Positions 31,870-35,272 of a DNA stretch of 35,272 nucleotides are shown in pieces. The stretch spans positions 1 to 35,272 of the forward strand of contig JAEZPG010000003.1 in NCBI GenBank assembly GCA_023413555.1. The letters are read 5' to 3'. The stretch's first letter is position 1. Every line of letters starts with the position of its first letter. The position numbers and the translations under genes were made by a program. The notes under the pieces are model-generated. The model saw nothing but the letters and a program-made list of their open reading frames with translations. It was not told the DNA's origin and made no database searches. The stretch is from Bacillota bacterium. Its GTDB lineage: Bacteria; Bacillota; Clostridia; Lachnospirales; Lachnospiraceae.

Positions 31870-34533
31870 ATGAATTTTAGCAAGAAAGGAACCATTGAAA
31901 AGCAAGAAAGAATTCAGTCTGCTTCTTCCAAACTTGTAAAAAAGACCAATATTATAATATATAGATTTTTTTTGGTTGTTATAGTTCTTCTAATGATGGT
32001 TGGAGCAACTTCTGTATATGGTGTTGTCACAGGTTTAATTGATAATGCACCTGATATTGAAGGATTGGATTTATCCCCTTCCGGGTTCCGTACCTATTTA
32101 TATGATACTGATGGCAATGTGTTGCAGACATTGGTTGGTTCTGATGCCAACAGAGAATATGTTACCATTGACAAGATTCCTAATGATCTGCAGAATGCAT
32201 TTATTGCTATTGAAGATGAGAGATTTTTAAGTCACAATGGTATTGATGTACGTGGTATGTTCCGTGCCTTGTTTTCTGGCTTATCCAAAGGAACATTTAG
32301 TCAGGGAGCTAGTACCATCACCCAACAGCTTCTTAAAAATCAAGTTTTTGACGGTGGTAATGAAAACAATATAATTGTAAGCTTTAAGCGAAAGATCCAA
32401 GAGCAGTATCTTGCTGTTAAATTAGAAAACATTATGCCAAAAACTAAAATTTTGGAGAACTATTTGAATACGATCAATCTTGGAAATAATACTCTTGGGG
32501 TTCAAACTGCCTCGAAGCGTTATTTTAATAAGAATGTTGGAGAACTTACGCTTTCTGAATGTGCTGTAATTGCTAGTATTACTCAAAGCCCTACAAACTT
32601 AAATCCAATAACATACCCTGAAAACAATGCAAAACGAAGGGATGAAGTTTTAAAGAATATGTTGGAATTGGATATGATTTCTCGTAGTGAATATGATGAA
32701 GCATTAAAAGATAACGTATATGAGAGAATTAAAGATACCAACGCTATCGTTTCCAGTAGCTATAAGTACAATTCCTATTTTGTAGATCAATTAATCACCC
32801 AATTAATGAATGACTTAGTTGAAAAGCTTGGATATACCACTACTCAAGCTTCTAACAAAATCTATAAGGGTGGTCTTCGTATCTATACCACTCAGGATAG
32901 CTCCATGCAGAATATCTGTGATACTGTAATTAACGATATGGATTACTATCCTAACAATACCAAATATTCCTTAACTTATGCTCTGACCGTCCAGCATGAG
33001 GATGAAACAGTAACGAATTATTCTGAAGGGCACATAAAGCTTTATATGAACAATGAGATGAAAGATAAGAATTTTGACCTCAGTTTTAATTCAGAGGACG
33101 AAGCTCTTCCCTATATTAAGAAATTCAAAAACCATGTTGTTCAAAAAGGCGACAAGATTTTGGGTGAGAATTACAGTTTCTCCCTTGAACCACAGATTTC
33201 CTTCACCATTATGGATCAGGCTACTGGTTATGTAAAAGCCATCGTTGGTGGCCGTGGAGAAAAAGTCGGTAACCTAACACTTAATCGTGCCGTTAGGAAA
33301 AGACAACCTGGTTCGTGTTTCAAGATATTGTCTACTTTTTTACCTGCACTAGATCGTGGCAACATGACATTAGCTTCCGTTCAGGACGATGCTAAGTATT
33401 ACTATCCTGGAACAAAGGACTTGGTAGATAACTGGTCGGGTAAAAATGACTATAAGGGATTAACTACTTTAAGACAGGCCATTAAACGTTCTATGAACGT
33501 TGTTACTGTAAAAACCTTGGCAGATATTACCCCACAAGTAGGATTTGATTACTTATTGAATCTTGGCTTTACCACTCTTGTTGAAAATAGAGTGGAGGAA
33601 GATGGTAGATCTTTTAGTGATATTGGACTTCCATTAGCACTTGGTGGTATTACTGATGGTGTTACCAACCTAGAATTAAATGCGGCATATGCTTCTATAG
33701 CAAATGGTGGAATCTATCAAAGTCCTATTTTCTACACCAAGATAACCGATAGTGAAGGTAATGTTCTTTTAGAGAATAAATCCGAATCCAAACAAGTTAT
33801 GAAAGCTTCCACGGCATGGTTATTAACAGATGCCATGAAAGATGTTGTAAGTGCAGGTGGAACCGGTTCTGGTATCAAATTCCGTCATAGTAACATCCCA
33901 ATTGCAGGAAAGACAGGTACAACCTCGAATGAATATGATATTTGGTTCTCTGGTTATACTCCATACTATACTGCTACTATCTGGTGTGGTTATGATTACA
34001 ACAAAAGGCTTTCCGATTCTTCCTTCCATAAAAAAATATGGACTGAGATTATGGATAAGGTTCATGAAGATCTAGACAAAAAAGATTTTAATAAACCGGA
34101 TACCATCAAATCCGCTACTATATGCACAAAATGTGGTAAGTTAGCCCTAGATAACGTTTGTAATCATGCACAAGGTGGTTCTGCTGTTCGAAAAGAATAT
34201 TTTGCTGCAGGTACTGTACCAACTGAGTTTTGTAACTGTCATGTTGAATTTACTGTATGTAAGGACTCTGGAAAACGTGCCACTGAGTTCTGTCCAATCA
34301 AAGAAGACAAAGTATATTTGATTAAGGCGGAAAGCTCTGATACAGATGATACACCATATGTTTTACCTATTGGACTAGAAGAAGATTACTGTAAGATACA
34401 TGACCATGCTGCCGCAGCACCTCCCCCTACTCCGCAGGAAGGTGCAACTATTCCAAGTAATACACCTGCTACGCCGGCCGTTCCGGATGCTAATGTTCCA
34501 CCAGATAACAGTAATGACGATTCAACAGAATAA
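31870..34533 (+). CDS. Class A penicillin-binding protein (PBP1A-type)
   Basis: Bifunctional peptidoglycan synthase. A cytoplasmic N-terminus and one membrane anchor (about 28-55) precede the glycosyltransferase domain with E115 in EDERFLSHNG and QGASTITQQLLKN (145-157). The transpeptidase has the active-site S482 (PGSCFK, K485), the SMN motif (541-543) and KTGT (681-684). After about residue 725 there is an extension with paired cysteines (ICTKCGKLA ... EFCNCHVEFTVC ... TEFCP) and a Pro/Thr-rich tail, a feature of clostridial PBPs. ATG start with AGGAGG seven bases upstream and a strong promoter. Confidence 0.95.
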   Translation: MNFSKKGTIEKQERIQSASSKLVKKTNIIIYRFFLVVIVLLMMVGATSVYGVVTGLIDNAPDIEGLDLSPSGFRTYLYDTDGNVLQTLVGSDANREYVTIDKIPNDLQNAFIAIEDERFLSHNGIDVRGMFRALFSGLSKGTFSQGASTITQQLLKNQVFDGGNENNIIVSFKRKIQEQYLAVKLENIMPKTKILENYLNTINLGNNTLGVQTASKRYFNKNVGELTLSECAVIASITQSPTNLNPITYPENNAKRRDEVLKNMLELDMISRSEYDEALKDNVYERIKDTNAIVSSSYKYNSYFVDQLITQLMNDLVEKLGYTTTQASNKIYKGGLRIYTTQDSSMQNICDTVINDMDYYPNNTKYSLTYALTVQHEDETVTNYSEGHIKLYMNNEMKDKNFDLSFNSEDEALPYIKKFKNHVVQKGDKILGENYSFSLEPQISFTIMDQATGYVKAIVGGRGEKVGNLTLNRAVRKRQPGSCFKILSTFLPALDRGNMTLASVQDDAKYYYPGTKDLVDNWSGKNDYKGLTTLRQAIKRSMNVVTVKTLADITPQVGFDYLLNLGFTTLVENRVEEDGRSFSDIGLPLALGGITDGVTNLELNAAYASIANGGIYQSPIFYTKITDSEGNVLLENKSESKQVMKASTAWLLTDAMKDVVSAGGTGSGIKFRHSNIPIAGKTGTTSNEYDIWFSGYTPYYTATIWCGYDYNKRLSDSSFHKKIWTEIMDKVHEDLDKKDFNKPDTIKSATICTKCGKLALDNVCNHAQGGSAVRKEYFAAGTVPTEFCNCHVEFTVCKDSGKRATEFCPIKEDKVYLIKAESSDTDDTPYVLPIGLEEDYCKIHDHAAAAPPPTPQEGATIPSNTPATPAVPDANVPPDNSNDDSTE

Positions 34534-34567
34534 AATGTAGACTTTTTAAAAGATATAGCATACAAAA

Positions 34568-34614
34568 GGGCTGTTGTTCTATGACTGAGTAAATCAGTTA
34601 TGGAACAACAGCTC
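34568..34614. terminator. Long bidirectional terminator hairpin
   Basis: A 21-bp stem (34568-34588 with 34594-34614) with one mismatch and two G-U pairs and a 5-base loop, flanked by AAAA on the left and ATTTTA on the right. It separates the convergent PBP and spoVA transcripts. Confidence 0.8.
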
Positions 34615-34657
34615 ATTTTACGCTATACATGTGGAAAGTGGGAACAATCCTTCCATT

Positions 34658-35014
34658 TTATTTTTTATCCTTTACTTTAAATATCAATGACGCCAAATAT
34701 GCAAAGATGATTGCAGCTGATATTCCTGCAGCAGATGCAGTAAATCCACCCTTAAAGAGTCCAAGAAAACCTTCCTTATCTACTGCCTCTTTCACTCCTT
34801 TGAATAAGGCATTACCAAATCCACTTAATGGTACTGTTGCTCCACATCCAGCCCATTTTGCAAATGGCTCATACAGTCCTACTGCCCCTAGAATTGCTCC
34901 AATACAAACAAGTCCAACCATAATTCGTCCAGGCATGAGTTTTGTATTGTCCATAAAAATCTGTACAACTACACAGATTAAACCACCGATAACAAATGCT
35001 TTTATATAGTCCAT
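34658..35014 (-). CDS. spoVAE: Stage V sporulation protein AE
   Basis: A 118-aa membrane protein with about three or four hydrophobic segments, including DYIKAFVIGGLICVVVQIF and a C-terminal AGISAAIIFAYLASLIF, plus the family segment AGCGATVPLSGFGNALFKG. SpoVAE belongs to the SpoVA channel that moves dipicolinic acid into the forespore and out at germination. Start ATG with AGGAG, which overlaps the spoVAD stop codon region (9 bp gap). It ends in the convergent terminator. Confidence 0.95.
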   Translation of the reverse strand: MDYIKAFVIGGLICVVVQIFMDNTKLMPGRIMVGLVCIGAILGAVGLYEPFAKWAGCGATVPLSGFGNALFKGVKEAVDKEGFLGLFKGGFTASAAGISAAIIFAYLASLIFKVKDKK

Positions 35015-35023
35015 ACTTTTCTC

Positions 35024-35272
35024 CTATTCTTCTATTTCCAGAATAACACCATGAGCAATTCCCGGAACAGTTTGCCCTTCATTAAAGCTAGTTGGGGAAA
35101 GTAGTGCTCCTGTTGGAACAAACAATACTTTTTTCCATTTCTTCCGGCGCATCATCTCCAAGATGTATCCGTTAAGAGTAATGGCAGAACAACCACAGCC
35201 ACTACCTCCTGCATGGGTATCCTGATCTTTTGGATCAAAGATTTCGATACCACAATCCATATACTGACTTGT
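35024..35272 (-). CDS. spoVAD: Stage V sporulation protein AD, C-terminal part (runs off the window)
   Basis: Only the last 82 residues are in the window, beginning TSQYMDCGIEIFD and containing THAGGSGCGCSAITLNGYI and KKVLFVPTGALLSPTSFN, typical of the thiolase-like SpoVAD that binds dipicolinic acid. The gene continues beyond 35272. An internal ATG at 35260 is not the start. It is followed 9 bp later by spoVAE, as in the conserved spoVAC-spoVAD-spoVAE order. Confidence 0.95.
   Translation of the reverse strand, partial: TSQYMDCGIEIFDPKDQDTHAGGSGCGCSAITLNGYILEMMRRKKWKKVLFVPTGALLSPTSFNEGQTVPGIAHGVILEIEE

Noticed and set aside
31689..31895. 68-codon minus-strand ORF upstream of the PBP gene
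   Set aside because: Overlaps the PBP promoter and start codon and lacks a ribosome binding site.

Overview
The window looks like the chromosome of a low-GC, spore-forming, anaerobic Firmicute (class Clostridia, probably a Lachnospiraceae / Lachnoclostridium-type organism). The evidence is the spoVA operon end (spoVAD-spoVAE), ATP-dependent PEP carboxykinase, DUF4250, DUF6514-like and DUF4179 proteins, strong AGGAGG-type ribosome binding sites, consensus sigma-A promoters and AT-rich spacers. There are no rRNA or tRNA genes, CRISPR arrays or recognisable IS elements. Most genes are on the minus strand.

Layout. 1-354: non-coding, with hairpins and a possible plus-strand promoter. 355-4328: hypothetical protein, aldo/keto reductase, pckA and a HAD phosphatase (all minus). 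4557-5438: AraC-type regulator (plus). 5458-9928: a sulfur/cysteine block read leftwards, Rrf2 (CymR-like) -> cysK -> MalY/PatB C-S lyase, followed by a cytoplasmic-type subtilase. 10194-12721: sensor kinase and a response regulator with a degenerate HD-GYP output domain. 12926-14968: Xre regulator, SEC-C protein, a candidate C-rich small RNA and a DUF5131 protein. 15048-17077: sigma factor with its DUF4179 anti-sigma factor. 17436-18011: isoprenylcysteine-methyltransferase-like membrane protein behind a consensus promoter with a 30-bp palindromic operator. 18212-22712: DeoR regulator, four-carbon acid sugar kinase, PdxA2 dehydrogenase and GntP permease, a D-threonate/D-erythronate-type catabolic operon with a 20-bp-phased repeat array in its promoter. 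22996-24900: small membrane protein and an M48 metallopeptidase whose C-terminal part is out of frame. 25089-25942: three small plus-strand genes. 26038-28147: rarA and a frameshifted QueG-like iron-sulfur protein. 28281-31449: zinc-dependent phospholipase C-like protein, lipoprotein, DUF4250, YigZ and DUF6514-like genes. 31870-34533: class A penicillin-binding protein with a Cys-rich C-terminal extension. 34658-35272: spoVAE and the 3' end of spoVAD.

How the genes work together. The four-gene 18-22 kb operon is a complete import-phosphorylate-oxidise route for four-carbon sugar acids ending at dihydroxyacetone phosphate. The Rrf2-cysK-patB block links cysteine synthesis and breakdown to a regulator that in Bacillus uses CysK as its sensor partner. 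The sigma/anti-sigma pair and the kinase/response-regulator pair are each translationally close two-gene modules.

The most interesting unexplained signals are: a promoter-to-terminator unit without an ORF at 13983-14226 carrying three C-rich unpaired motifs (a RoxS/RsaE-like architecture); a perfect 30-bp palindrome overlapping the start site of a consensus promoter at 18027-18082; the phased TATTTTGT array at 22745-22832; two separate reading-frame breaks (M48 peptidase and QueG-like protein) within about 3.5 kb; and a response regulator that has lost metal-binding histidines and the receiver lysine.
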